From positions 1 to 64,000 of the forward strand of contig NZ_JAINZZ010000036.1 in assembly GCF_019890725.1 (NCBI RefSeq): a DNA stretch of 64,000 bases, read 5' to 3'. Within the stretch, counting starts at the first letter, position 1. Every line of letters begins with the position of its first letter. Source of the DNA: Actinacidiphila acidipaludis (lineage in GTDB: Bacteria; Actinomycetota; Actinomycetes; Streptomycetales; Streptomycetaceae). The notes beneath the pieces are model-generated. The model saw only the letters and a program-made list of their open reading frames with translations. It ran no database searches and was not told where the DNA came from. A program made the translations under genes and the position numbers. Positions 8,053 to 17,161 of this stretch are shown piece by piece.

Positions 8053-9651
8053 TCACAGGGGTCGGTCGGCGTCGCGCCACGCGGCGGGCAGGCCGGCCTC
8101 GACGTCGGCGGCGATCTCGCGTTCCCGGCGGTCGAGGGCGTCGTAGGGCGCGGGGTCCTCGCCGGCCCGTTCGGCGTCCTCGCGCAGTGCGGCGAGGGCG
8201 GTCCGGCACATCACGCTGTCCTGGTGCTCGCCGAGGAGTTGCTGGACGGTCTTCATGCGCGCGGTGTGCGCGGTGGCGGCCGGGCCGAGGACGGCCTGTG
8301 CGGCCTCGGAGGAGTAGCGGGCGCGTTTGGCGTCCTTGCGGGCCTCGTGCAGGGCGGTGTCCCGGGCGTCGCCGGGTGGGAGGGCGAGGGCCGCTTCGAT
8401 GCCGTGCCGCAGTCGTGCGTGGTCGCGGCGGACCGTGGCGCGGGCGGCTTCGGCGGCGGGTGCGTCGGCGGCGGGGGTGTAGGGGGGTGCGGCGAGCAGT
8501 GCTTCGAGGGCGTCGAGCAGCGCGTGGTAGCGGGGGCTGTCGAGTTCGGGGGGCGCTGCGGCGTGCGGGCCGGCCGGGGCGCCGTCGCGTTCCAGCAGGC
8601 GCCGGCGCAGGGGCCGGGTGGCGAGGGCGGGGTCGAGTTCGCCGAGCCGGTGTCCGAGGCGCTCGGTGAGGACCTCGCGGTCGCGTGCGGTGCCGAGGAC
8701 GCCGGCCAGCCATGCGAGTTCGTGGCCGACGGGGTCGGTGGCGGCGCGGTCGAGTTCCTTGCGGAAGCTTTTGAGGGCGCTGCGGGCGCGGCGGGTGGCG
8801 ACGCGCATGCGGTGGACCGCGTCCTCCTCGGCGCGGCGTGCGGCGGGGTCGAGGGCGAGGATCGCGGTGAGCTGTTCGCGCAGGTAGGCGGTGGCCGTGC
8901 GGCCGGCGGTGGGCGGCCGGCCGGGGGTGGCGGGGGGTGCGGCGAGGACGCCGCCGCCCAGGGCGCGGGCGAGTTTGGAGGGCGAGGTCGAGCGGTGCAG
9001 GCCGGCCGCGGCCAGGCGTTCCTCGACGGCGTCGAGGAGGCGGGGGCCGCCTTCGTGGAGTTCGACCTCGGTCTCGGACCAGGAGGTGGGGGCGGCGTCG
9101 CGGGCCTGGGCGTGGACGGTGTCGTGGGCGATCTCGGCGAGGGTGCGGCCGGTGTGGTCGAGGAGCAGTTCGCGGCGGCGGTGGGTGCGCAGCCGGACGA
9201 CGGGGTTCAGCGGGTGGCCGCGGGTCAGCGCGGCGACCTCGGCGCGCAGTTCGGCGGGTGGGACGCGGTGTTCGCCGCCGGCGAAGATCGCAGCGGCGTG
9301 GGCGTCCGCGGACGGCCCGGTCTGTCCGGTGTCGGCGGGGCCGGCAACGCGCTCCGCCCCCTCGGTGCCCTCCGTCCCGAGCGGCACCCGCACCTCCGTG
9401 CGGGTGTCGGCCTCGGACGTGGGGAGCTTGAGGTGCCAGCCGGCGTCGTCACCGCCGGTGCGGCGGCGCAGGGTCACCCGGTGCGCGGCGAGGGCGAGGC
9501 CGGGCGTGTCGTAGTAGACGGCGTCGAGTTCGACGGGGTCCAGGGTGCGGGTGCCGGCGACGTCGGGGAGGCCGTCGTAGGCCGGGCGCGGGTCGGTGAC
9601 ACCGGCCGCGGCCTCGTACTTGCGTTCCGTCTCGCCTGCACGCTGCACCAT
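8053..9651 (-). CDS. CYTH and CHAD domain-containing protein
   Basis: A 532-residue fusion. The N-terminus carries the CYTH triphosphate-tunnel motif ETERKYE, with tunnel-lining charged strands further on (VTLRRRTGG, WHLKLP, ETEVEL). The C-terminal half is a histidine-rich CHAD helical domain (VHRMRVATRRARSALKSF; LHEARKDAKRARYSSEA). CYTH enzymes act on triphosphates, and CHAD domains bind polyphosphate, so a polyphosphate-related role is expected. The ATG at 9651, just before the motif, is chosen over one 12 codons upstream, since CYTH proteins start close to ExExK; a GAGG lies directly before it but unusually close. Between this gene and the radical SAM gene is a 17-bp direct repeat (8021-8037 and 8040-8056). 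Confidence 0.9.
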   Translation of the reverse strand: MVQRAGETERKYEAAAGVTDPRPAYDGLPDVAGTRTLDPVELDAVYYDTPGLALAAHRVTLRRRTGGDDAGWHLKLPTSEADTRTEVRVPLGTEGTEGAERVAGPADTGQTGPSADAHAAAIFAGGEHRVPPAELRAEVAALTRGHPLNPVVRLRTHRRRELLLDHTGRTLAEIAHDTVHAQARDAAPTSWSETEVELHEGGPRLLDAVEERLAAAGLHRSTSPSKLARALGGGVLAAPPATPGRPPTAGRTATAYLREQLTAILALDPAARRAEEDAVHRMRVATRRARSALKSFRKELDRAATDPVGHELAWLAGVLGTARDREVLTERLGHRLGELDPALATRPLRRRLLERDGAPAGPHAAAPPELDSPRYHALLDALEALLAAPPYTPAADAPAAEAARATVRRDHARLRHGIEAALALPPGDARDTALHEARKDAKRARYSSEAAQAVLGPAATAHTARMKTVQQLLGEHQDSVMCRTALAALREDAERAGEDPAPYDALDRREREIAADVEAGLPAAWRDADRPL

Positions 9652-9699
9652 CCTCGGACGGTAACCGCGCCGTGCCGCCCGGGGCAACGCCGCCGCGGG

Positions 9700-10896
9700 T
9701 CAGGCCGACATCGGGCGCTGCATCCGGACCGACTGGAGCATCCCTATGGCGATGCAGTTCGCGAACATGGATGACCCGCCGTAGGAGACGAAGGGCAAGG
9801 GGATGCCGGCGACCGGCATGATGCCGAGGGTCATGCCGATGTTCTCGAAGGACTGGAAGGCGAACCAGGCCACGACGCCGGCGGCGACGATCGTCCCGTA
9901 GAGGTCCGTCGCACTGCGGGCGATCGAGCAGGCGCGCCAGAGGATGACGCCGATCAGCGCGATGATGAACGCCGCGCCCACGAAGCCGAGTTCCTCGCCG
10001 GCCACGGAGAAGACGAAGTCGGTCTGCTGTTCGGGCACGAACTGCCCGGTGGTCTGGCTGCCGTGGAACAGGCCCTTGCCGAGCAGGCCGCCGGAGCCGA
10101 TGGCGATGCGGGCCTGGCTGGTGTTGTAGCCGACGCCGGAGGGGTCCAGGGCGGGGTTGGCGAAGGCCGCGAAGCGGTCGACCTGGTACTTGCTGAGGAT
10201 GCCGAGTTTCCACACCGTCAGCGAGCCGGCGAGGCCGGCGAGGATCAGTCCGAAGACCCAGCGGTTGTCGGCGCCGGAGACGAGCAGGACGCCGAGGATG
10301 ATCGCGGCCAGCACCATGATCGAGCCGAGGTCCGGCATCAGCATGATGATGAGGATCGGGATCACGGCCAGCGACAGGGCCTGCAGGACCGTGCGGTTGT
10401 CGGGGTGGATCTTGTCGCCGGCGTCGACGCGGGCGGACAGCACCATCGCCATGCCGATGATGATCGCGACCTTCACGAACTCCGACGGCTGCAGGGAGAA
10501 GCCGCCTCCGATGACGATCCACGAGTGCGCGCCGTTGACGGTGGAGCCGAGCGGGCTGAGCACTGCGAGGATGCCAAGGATGGACAGGACGTAGAAGAAC
10601 GGCACCACGCTCCGCATCCGGTGGTGCCCTATGGCCATCGCGCCCGCGGCGAGCGCGAATCCGATGCCGGCGTTCATCAGGTGCCGGATGAGGAAGTAGT
10701 AGTGGTCGCCGTGGGTCAGGTTGGTGCGGTTGCGGGTCGCGGAGTAGACCAGCAGCGTGCCGATGCCGCACAGCAGGACCGTGGCCAGGAGCAGCACCCA
10801 GTCCATGCGGCGCACGACCGAGTCGCGGGCGAAGAGCCTGCCGAGGGTCGACTTCTCCGGGCTGAACCGGCGGACCGAGAAGGTGTGCGCGCTCAT
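9700..10896 (-). CDS. rodA: RodA/FtsW-type SEDS peptidoglycan glycosyltransferase
   Basis: A 398-residue polytopic protein with about ten transmembrane helices. It contains SEDS signatures such as GGFSLQPSEFVKVAIIIGMA, FLPGSQTTGQFVPEQQTDFVFSVAGEELGF-like segments (read in two parts around residues 275-310) and the C-terminal GIPLPFVSYGGSSM. SEDS proteins polymerise lipid II glycan strands together with a class B PBP. It overlaps the end of mrdA by 4 bp, so translation is probably coupled. In streptomycetes this cluster serves spore-wall synthesis. Confidence 0.95.
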   Translation of the reverse strand: MSAHTFSVRRFSPEKSTLGRLFARDSVVRRMDWVLLLATVLLCGIGTLLVYSATRNRTNLTHGDHYYFLIRHLMNAGIGFALAAGAMAIGHHRMRSVVPFFYVLSILGILAVLSPLGSTVNGAHSWIVIGGGFSLQPSEFVKVAIIIGMAMVLSARVDAGDKIHPDNRTVLQALSLAVIPILIIMLMPDLGSIMVLAAIILGVLLVSGADNRWVFGLILAGLAGSLTVWKLGILSKYQVDRFAAFANPALDPSGVGYNTSQARIAIGSGGLLGKGLFHGSQTTGQFVPEQQTDFVFSVAGEELGFVGAAFIIALIGVILWRACSIARSATDLYGTIVAAGVVAWFAFQSFENIGMTLGIMPVAGIPLPFVSYGGSSMFANCIAIGMLQSVRMQRPMSA

Positions 10897-13130
10897 ACCA
10901 CGTACTTTCTGCCGTACAGCAGCTTCTCGGTGCGGGTCGGGGTGAGTGCCGCCAGGACCGGGGCGGCTCCGCCGCCGGCCTGCGGGGCGACCGGGTTGAG
11001 GAAGGTGTCGGGGGCGGGGGCCGACAGCGCCGACTGGATCACGCCGCCGTCCGAGGAGATCTTGGGCAGCGCGTCGACGGGCTTGGGCATGATGCCCTTG
11101 CCCGGGTCGATCTCGCTGGTGTTCGGCTTGATGCCGTACATGGCCTCGTAGATGTGGCGCACGGCCTCACCGGAACCGCCGGAGCCGGTGCCGCCCTGGG
11201 AGATCGTCATGACGATCGTGTAGTCCTTGGTGTACGTGTCGAACCAGGACGTGGTCTGCTTGCCCTCGACCTCGGCGGTACCGGTCTTGGCGTGCAGCGG
11301 GATCTTGTCCTGCGGCCAGCCGCCGAACTTCCAGTCGGCGGTGCCCTCGGTGACCACGCCGGCCAGGGCCTTGTCGATGTACTTCAGCGTGGACTTGGAG
11401 TCCGGGAGCTTGCCGGTGACCTTGGGCTTGATGGGGGTGACGGTCTTGCCGTCAGCGCTGATCACGGCCTTGCCGATGGACGGCTGATACAGCGTGCCGC
11501 CGTTGGCGAGTGCGGCGTAGACCCGGGCCATCTGGACCGGTGTGACGAGCGTGTCGCCCTGGCCGATGGCGTAGTTGACGGAGTCACCGGCGCGGACCAC
11601 GTAGCCGTCGGGGCAGTTCTCGATCGCGATGGCGATGCCCAGCGGCGGGTTGTGGTCGTTCTGGTGCTTCTTGGCGGTGGCGCACCAGTCGGCCTTGTTG
11701 GCGTCCCAGAAGTTCTTCTTCCACTGGCGGTCGGGGACGCGGCCGGTGACCTCGCCGGGCAGGTCGACGCCGGTCCTGGCGCCGAGGCCGAACTGGTGGG
11801 CGGTCTTGAAGAACCAGTCCTTGGGGTGCTTGGGGTTGGTGCCGCCGTCCTTCTGCCATTCCTTGTAGGCGATGCCGTAGAACACCGTGTCGCAGGAGAC
11901 CTCCAGGGCCTTGCCCAGGGAGATGTCGCCGAAGCTCTCGTTCTCGAAGTTCTTGAACTCGCGGTTGCCGATCATCATCGAGGACGTGCAGGGGTAGCCG
12001 CCGTCCTCGGGGTAGCCGGCCGCGACGGCCGCGGAGGTGGAGATCACCTTGAAGGTGGAGCCCGGCGCCGACTGGCCCTGGATGGCCCGGTTCAGCAGTG
12101 GGTAGTCCGACTTCGTGTCGGTGAGCGCGGCGTAGTCCTTGGCGGAGATGCCGCCGACCCACTCGTTGGGGTCGTAGTCGGGCAGGCTCGCCATGGCGAT
12201 GATCCGGCCGGTGTGGTTGTCCATCACGACCGCGGCGCCGGAGTCGGCCTTGTAGTTCTTGCCGGTGACGGTGTCGAAGGTCTTGCGGGCGGCCACCATG
12301 GCGTCGTTGAGCTGCTGCTCGGTGACGGCCTGGACGCGGGCGTCGATGCTGGTGACCAGGTCGCCGCCGGGCTGCGCCGGGGTGTCGCCGGCCTTGCCGA
12401 TGACCCGTCCGAGGTTGTCGACCTCGTAGCGGGTGACGCCGGCCTTGCCGCGGAGCTGGTCGTCGTAGACGCTCTCCAGGCCGGAGCGGCCGATCTGGTC
12501 CGAGCGCAGCAGCGGGTTGGCGGACTTCTCCGACTTGGCCACCTCGTCGTCGGTGACCGGGCCGAGGTAGCCGAGCACCTGGGCGCTGCTGGCCTTGTCG
12601 GGGCTGGGGTAGCGGCGGACCGCGGTGGGTTCGGCGGTGATGCCGGGGAAGTCCTCGCGGCGCTCCATGATCTGCAGCGCCTGCTGGGTGGTCGCGGAAT
12701 CGGTGATCGGGATGGGCTGGTAGGGCGAACCGTTCCAGCAGGGCTTGGGGGTCTGCGCGTCGCACAGCCGGACCTTGTCCGACACTTCCTTGGGCGTCAG
12801 GCCGAGCACGCCGGCCAGCCGGCCGAGCACCGCCGTGCCGCCGTCGCTCTGCTTGAGCAGGTCGGTGCGGCTGGCCGAGACGACCAGGCGGGTCTCGTTG
12901 TCGGCGAGCGGCACGCCGTGGTCGTCGAGGATGGCGCCGCGCACGGCGGGGGTGACGACCTGCTGGATGTGGTTGCTCGCGGCCTTGGCGTCGTACTGCT
13001 GGCCGTTGCGGATCTGCAGGTACCACAGCCGGCCGCCGAGGGTCAGCAGCAGGGACACGACGAGGATCTGGAGGATGACCAGCCGGATGGTGATCCGGGT
13101 GTTCCGTCCGGTGTCGGGGATGTTGCTCAC
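10893..13130 (-). CDS. mrdA: Penicillin-binding protein 2 (class B transpeptidase)
   Basis: A 745-residue protein with a single N-terminal membrane anchor (VILQILVVSLLLTLGGRLWYLQI) and a PBP dimerisation region. The transpeptidase domain has the active-site SxxK (APGSTFK, about residue 357), the SxN motif (SVNYAIGQGD) and KTGTAE near residue 615. It cross-links peptidoglycan and pairs with the adjacent RodA. An insertion around residues 450-520 with several cysteines (CSWN-like, CPDG) is noticeable. It starts with GTG at 13130 and lies 85 bp downstream of mreD. Confidence 0.95.
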   Translation of the reverse strand: MSNIPDTGRNTRITIRLVILQILVVSLLLTLGGRLWYLQIRNGQQYDAKAASNHIQQVVTPAVRGAILDDHGVPLADNETRLVVSASRTDLLKQSDGGTAVLGRLAGVLGLTPKEVSDKVRLCDAQTPKPCWNGSPYQPIPITDSATTQQALQIMERREDFPGITAEPTAVRRYPSPDKASSAQVLGYLGPVTDDEVAKSEKSANPLLRSDQIGRSGLESVYDDQLRGKAGVTRYEVDNLGRVIGKAGDTPAQPGGDLVTSIDARVQAVTEQQLNDAMVAARKTFDTVTGKNYKADSGAAVVMDNHTGRIIAMASLPDYDPNEWVGGISAKDYAALTDTKSDYPLLNRAIQGQSAPGSTFKVISTSAAVAAGYPEDGGYPCTSSMMIGNREFKNFENESFGDISLGKALEVSCDTVFYGIAYKEWQKDGGTNPKHPKDWFFKTAHQFGLGARTGVDLPGEVTGRVPDRQWKKNFWDANKADWCATAKKHQNDHNPPLGIAIAIENCPDGYVVRAGDSVNYAIGQGDTLVTPVQMARVYAALANGGTLYQPSIGKAVISADGKTVTPIKPKVTGKLPDSKSTLKYIDKALAGVVTEGTADWKFGGWPQDKIPLHAKTGTAEVEGKQTTSWFDTYTKDYTIVMTISQGGTGSGGSGEAVRHIYEAMYGIKPNTSEIDPGKGIMPKPVDALPKISSDGGVIQSALSAPAPDTFLNPVAPQAGGGAAPVLAALTPTRTEKLLYGRKYVV

Positions 13131-13215
13131 CGCTGCTCCCTGCTCCTGCTGGCCGTGCTGTCGACGCTGTGGGCGAGGTTGACGACGTGGGCGAGGGGGC
13201 CGCCGTTGCCGCCGT

Positions 13216-13905
13216 TCACCTGCGTGCTCCCCTCACCAGCGAGTTGCCCTTCACCAGCCGGCCGGTGCGGCTGAACATGCCGCGGGAGGAGGCGACGGAG
13301 GATCTGCCCGGCCGCAGCCGGGAGCGGGTGCCGCCGAACCCGCCGCCCGACCCTCCCCCGAAGCCGCCGCCGAAGCCGCCGGCGGAGTCCTCGGTGACCG
13401 GGTCGTGGTCGAAGTGCCTGGCCAGTGCCATGACCAGGGGGACGATGAACGGTGCCAGCAGCAGGTCGTAGACGGCGGCGGTGAACACCAGTTTGCCCAG
13501 GCCCACATGGGCGCCGTTGGTGTCGCCGACGAGGCTGCCGACGCCGGCGTACAGCAGGGTGGTGCCGATGGCCGCGCAGATGACGACCATCATGGGGCCG
13601 GCCGCGGTGCGCAGTTGGCCGCTCTCCGGTTTGGCGAGCCCGGCCGCGTAGCCGATCACCGACAGCACGAGCGCGTAGCGGCCGACGGCGTGGTCGGCCG
13701 GCGGCGCGATGTCGGCGAGCAGTCCGGCGAAGAAGCCGACGAGGCAGCCGCCGACGTGGCCGTAGGTGATGGCCAGGCCGAGCACGGTGAGCAGCAGCAG
13801 GTCCGGGACCGCGCCGGGCAGGTGCAGCCGGGCCAGCACGCTGACCTGGGCGACCATCGCGATGACCACCAGGACGGTGGAGAGCAGGATCCGGTTGAGG
13901 CGCAT
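13216..13905 (-). CDS. mreD: Rod shape-determining membrane protein MreD
   Basis: A 229-residue protein. Residues 1-165 carry about five hydrophobic helices typical of MreD (ILLSTVLVVIAMVAQVSVLA; DLLLLTVLGLAITYGHVGG). The C-terminal ~60 residues are a cytoplasmic Gly/Phe-rich then basic tail (GGFGGGFGGGSGGGFGG followed by Arg/Ser). The ATG at 13905 was selected because the first helix starts 7 residues later and mreC ends 5 bp upstream. MreD links MreC to the inner membrane elongation machinery. Confidence 0.93.
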   Translation of the reverse strand: MRLNRILLSTVLVVIAMVAQVSVLARLHLPGAVPDLLLLTVLGLAITYGHVGGCLVGFFAGLLADIAPPADHAVGRYALVLSVIGYAAGLAKPESGQLRTAAGPMMVVICAAIGTTLLYAGVGSLVGDTNGAHVGLGKLVFTAAVYDLLLAPFIVPLVMALARHFDHDPVTEDSAGGFGGGFGGGSGGGFGGTRSRLRPGRSSVASSRGMFSRTGRLVKGNSLVRGARR

Positions 13906-13909
13906 GAGG

Positions 13910-14992
13910 TCAGCCCCCGCTGGTGGTCGTCGGGGTGGGGTTGCGGTCGGTGTTCGCGGTACCGCCGTTGGTGGCCGTGCCCTCCCCCGGGGAGACCGGA
14001 GTGCCGGGACCGGTGGGTGTGCCGCCCGGGTTCGGTGTTCCGTTGGGGTTCGGTGTTCCGTTCGGGTTGGGCGTGCCGCCGGCGCTGGGCGTGCCGCTGG
14101 GCTTCGGCGGGGCGGGCGGGGCCGGCTTCGTCGGCCGGGGCGGCAGCACGCTGTCACGCGGGTCGGTGCGCGGGCCGACGACGACCACGCCCACGACGTC
14201 CAGGCGGGTGAAGCCGACGAACGGCTGGACCAGGACGGTCTTGGTGAGGTTGCCGCCGGACGGCTCGATGCCGGTGATCTTCCCGACGGGCACACCGGGC
14301 ACGAACGGCTTGCCGGCCTCGGACCCGAAGGTCACCAGGCGGTCGCCCTTGTGCACGGCGGCTTTGCCGTTGAGGAGCTGCACGCGCATCGGCTGGTTGC
14401 CCTGGCCGGTGGCGAACCCCAGTTCCATGGACCCTTCGAGGCGGGTGCCGACGGTGAAGTCCGGGTCGTTGGCGAGCAGCACGGTGGACGTCGAGGGGCC
14501 CACGGTGGTGACGCGGCCGACCAGGCCGTCGCCGTTGATGACGGTCATGTCGCGGGTGAGGCCGTCGTTGCTGCCGGCGTCGATGGTGACGGTCCAGGAG
14601 AAGCCCTGGGCCGCTCCTATGGCGATGACCTGCGCGCCCTTGATGGTGTACTGGCCCGCGCCGGCGGTCTTCAGCAGCCGGTCGAGTTCGGCGGCGCGGT
14701 TGCGGGTGATGTCCTTGGAGCCGAGCTGCTGCTTGAGCGCCTCGTTCTCCTTGCGGAGCCGGTCGATGGTGGAGGCGCGCTTCCCGGACTCCCGTACGGC
14801 GTCTATGGCGTTGCCGACCGGGTTCACGGCACTGGCGACCGAGTTCTCCACCGGGCCGAAGACCGACTGGGCCGCCTGCCGCGGCCGGTCCAGCGGTGAG
14901 TTCTCACCGCCCCGGATGTCCACGGTGATCAGCGCGAACGCCACCACCACCAGTAGCACCAGCAGAAGCCGGCTCTCCTTTGTGTCCCTCAC
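13910..14992 (-). CDS. mreC: Rod shape-determining protein MreC
   Basis: A 360-residue protein with a short cytoplasmic start, one transmembrane helix (LLLVLLVVVAFALITVDI), a coiled coil (about residues 70-100, IDRLRKENEALKQQL) and the periplasm-facing beta-barrel domain with DGLVGRVTTVGPSTSTVLL and FVGFTRLDVVGVV. The C-terminal ~80 residues are Pro/Gly/Asn/Thr repeats (NPNGTPNPNGTPNPGG), encoded by an 18-bp tandem repeat around 14031-14080, and are probably disordered in the wall. It starts with GTG. It stands second in the mreB-C-D-mrdA-rodA order. Confidence 0.95.
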   Translation of the reverse strand: MRDTKESRLLLVLLVVVAFALITVDIRGGENSPLDRPRQAAQSVFGPVENSVASAVNPVGNAIDAVRESGKRASTIDRLRKENEALKQQLGSKDITRNRAAELDRLLKTAGAGQYTIKGAQVIAIGAAQGFSWTVTIDAGSNDGLTRDMTVINGDGLVGRVTTVGPSTSTVLLANDPDFTVGTRLEGSMELGFATGQGNQPMRVQLLNGKAAVHKGDRLVTFGSEAGKPFVPGVPVGKITGIEPSGGNLTKTVLVQPFVGFTRLDVVGVVVVGPRTDPRDSVLPPRPTKPAPPAPPKPSGTPSAGGTPNPNGTPNPNGTPNPGGTPTGPGTPVSPGEGTATNGGTANTDRNPTPTTTSGG

Positions 14993-15101
14993 GGGCGCCA
15001 GTCCGTGCCTTCCCTGTCGGACCCGCCGCCGCTGAGGGGCCGCGGCCGGTCGGAGCTACTGTGCGGGGTGTTTCAGGTCCTCGAAGCGGCGCTTCGCGCA
15101 G

Positions 15102-16136
15102 TCACCTGCGGGGTGCCGCGTCAAGGACCTGCTGGAGTGCCTCGAACTCCTCGACGCACTTGCCGGCGCCGAGGGCCACGCAGTCCAGCGGGGTCTCGGC
15201 GATGTGGATCGGCATGCCCGTCTCGTGCTTCAGACGCTCGTCGAGACCGCGCAGCAGGGCGCCGCCGCCGGCGAGCACGATGCCGCGGTCCATGATGTCG
15301 CCGGACAGCTCCGGCGGGCACTTGTCCAGCGTGGTCTTGACCGCGTCGACGATCGCGTTGACGGGTTCCTCGATGGCCTTGCGGACCTCCGCGGTGGAGA
15401 TCACGACGGTCTTGGGAAGCCCGCTGACCAGGTCGCGTCCGCGGATCTCGGTGTGCTCCTCGTCGGCCTTGGAGGCGAACGCGGAGCCGATGGTGAGCTT
15501 GATCTGCTCGGAGGTGCGTTCGCCCAGAAGGAGGCTGTACTCCTTCTTGATGTGCTGGATGATCGCGTTGTCCAGCTCGTCGCCGGCCACCCGGATGGAC
15601 TGCGCGGTGACGATGCCGCCCAGGCTGATGACCGCGACCTCGGTGGTGCCGCCGCCGATGTCCACCACCATGTTGCCGGTGGCCTCGTGGACCGGCAGCC
15701 CGGCGCCGATGGCCGCGGCCATCGGCTCCTCGATGATGTGCACGGTACGGGCACCGGCCTGCGTCGCGGCCTCGATGACGGCGCGGCGCTCCACACCGGT
15801 GATGCCGGAGGGCACGCAGATCACGACACGCGGGCGCACCATGTAGCGGCGCCGGTGGATCTTGAGGATGAAGTAGCGCAGCATGCGCTCGGTGATCTCG
15901 AAGTCGGCGATGACGCCGTCCTTCAGGGGACGCACCGCGACGATGTTGCCGGGGGTGCGGCCGATCATCTTCTTCGCCTCGGCGCCGACCGCGAGGATGC
16001 CACCGGTGTTGGTGTTGACCGCGACGACCGACGGCTCGTTCAGGACGATCCCGCGGCCCCTGACGTACACCAGCGTGTTGGCGGTCCCGAGGTCGACAGC
16101 CATGTCACGGCCGATGAACGACATGTTGTTCGCCAT
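15102..16136 (-). CDS. mreB: Actin-like rod shape protein MreB
   Basis: A 344-residue actin-fold ATPase. The motifs are phosphate 1 DLGTANTLVYVRGRGI, the connecting CVPSGITGVERRAVIEA, phosphate 2 MVVDIGGGTTEVAVISLGG and the adenosine motif IVLAGGGALLRGLDE. It is almost identical in pattern to streptomycete MreB, which acts in sporulating hyphae rather than tip growth. The start is uncertain: ATG 16136 gives MANNMSFIGRD and ATG 16124 gives MSFIGRD; neither has a clear ribosome site. A frame extending to 16229 is possible but adds a non-conserved leader. Confidence 0.96.
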   Translation of the reverse strand: MANNMSFIGRDMAVDLGTANTLVYVRGRGIVLNEPSVVAVNTNTGGILAVGAEAKKMIGRTPGNIVAVRPLKDGVIADFEITERMLRYFILKIHRRRYMVRPRVVICVPSGITGVERRAVIEAATQAGARTVHIIEEPMAAAIGAGLPVHEATGNMVVDIGGGTTEVAVISLGGIVTAQSIRVAGDELDNAIIQHIKKEYSLLLGERTSEQIKLTIGSAFASKADEEHTEIRGRDLVSGLPKTVVISTAEVRKAIEEPVNAIVDAVKTTLDKCPPELSGDIMDRGIVLAGGGALLRGLDERLKHETGMPIHIAETPLDCVALGAGKCVEEFEALQQVLDAAPRR

Positions 16137-16332
16137 GTGGATACGTCTGGCCTTCCCGAGCGTGGGCGGAGGTTCCATCGTAGTCGCGCCCAGCGGGGCG
16201 CGGTTGCGGGGTTCCGACGCCATTGTCATCAGAACACACAGCGGACCTCAGTAATGGTGACGCCGTGTCGGAGTGTTTGGTTCCCGTGCCTTGTTCCCAC
16301 TCGTTCGCGGACCATGTCCGCTGCGGGTGGGT

Positions 16333-16746
16333 TTAGGCCAGTGTGGGGAAGAAGATCTTGATTTCACGCTCGGCCGACTCCTCGGAGTCCGAGGCGTGCA
16401 CCAGATTCTCCCGCACGATGGTGCCGAAGTCCCCCCGGATGGAGCCGGGCGCGGCGGCGATCGGGTCGGTCGGGCCGGCCATCGTGCGTACGCCCTCGAT
16501 GACCCGCTCGCCCTCGACCACCAGGGCGACCGCGGGACCGGACGCCATGAAGTCCATCAGCGGCTCGTAGAACGGCCGCCCGACGTGCTCGGCGTAGTGC
16601 TGCTCCAGCGTGGCCCGGTCCAGCGTGCGCAGTTCGAGGGCGCTGATCGTCCAGCCCGCCTTGCGCTCGATGCGGCCGAGGATCTCGCCGACCAGGCCGC
16701 GGCGGACGGCGTCCGGCTTGAGAAGGACGAGGGTGCGCTGGGACAC
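16333..16746 (-). CDS. ndk: Nucleoside diphosphate kinase
   Basis: A 137-residue enzyme that transfers gamma-phosphate from ATP to NDPs. It has the N-terminal TLVLLKPDAVRRGLVGEI and the active-site region GSIRGDFGTIVRENLVHASDS, whose histidine is the phosphorylated residue. The GTG at 16746 is chosen over an ATG seven codons upstream: GGAG lies 7 nt before the GTG, and the resulting 137 residues match the family's usual length. It is encoded on the same strand as, and upstream of, mreB. Confidence 0.97.
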   Translation of the reverse strand: MSQRTLVLLKPDAVRRGLVGEILGRIERKAGWTISALELRTLDRATLEQHYAEHVGRPFYEPLMDFMASGPAVALVVEGERVIEGVRTMAGPTDPIAAAPGSIRGDFGTIVRENLVHASDSEESAEREIKIFFPTLA

Positions 16747-16800
16747 GATGCGACTCCAGATGCTCAAAAGAATGTGCGACGCGAGCCTACAAGGCGCGGC

Positions 16801-17136
16801 TCAGCCGGTGTGCGCCGCGTTGCGTGCCCGGATCTCGTCGACCTTGCGGCCGTAGTGGATCGAGGCCCACCACAGGCCGGCGAAGATCGCCCCGAGGACG
16901 AACATGGTACCGACCACGAAGCCACTGATGACGAGACCGATCTGCAGCGCCCAGCCCACCGCCACCGCGCCCGGCCGGTTGATGAGACCGCACAGCAGGA
17001 TGCACACCGCCATGGCGATGCCGCACACCGTCCACACCTGGCCCATCGACAGGTCCGGGTGCTTCATCGCCACCAGCCCGGCGAAGCCGATGACGAAGAA
17101 CTCGCCGATCAGCGTGCTCGAACACAGCGTCCGCAT
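16801..17136 (-). CDS. DUF4233 small membrane protein
   Basis: A 111-residue protein with about four hydrophobic helices (EFFVIGFAGLVAM; VWTVCGIAMAVCILLCGLI; AVAVGWALQIGLVISGFVVG; MFVLGAIFAGLWWASIHYG) and a charged tail. This arrangement, directly downstream of folC and upstream of ndk, is the hallmark of the DUF4233 family in actinobacteria. The function is unknown. The gap to folC is 25 bp, so co-transcription is likely. Confidence 0.88.
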   Translation of the reverse strand: MRTLCSSTLIGEFFVIGFAGLVAMKHPDLSMGQVWTVCGIAMAVCILLCGLINRPGAVAVGWALQIGLVISGFVVGTMFVLGAIFAGLWWASIHYGRKVDEIRARNAAHTG

Positions 17137-17161
17137 GCCCAGAGCCCCTTCAGTCCGCGTT

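Noticed and set aside
8021..8056. 17-bp direct repeat GGGCCGGCCGGCGTCAC between radical SAM and CHAD genes
   Set aside because: Very GC-rich simple sequence just beyond the CHAD stop; no feature type can be supported.
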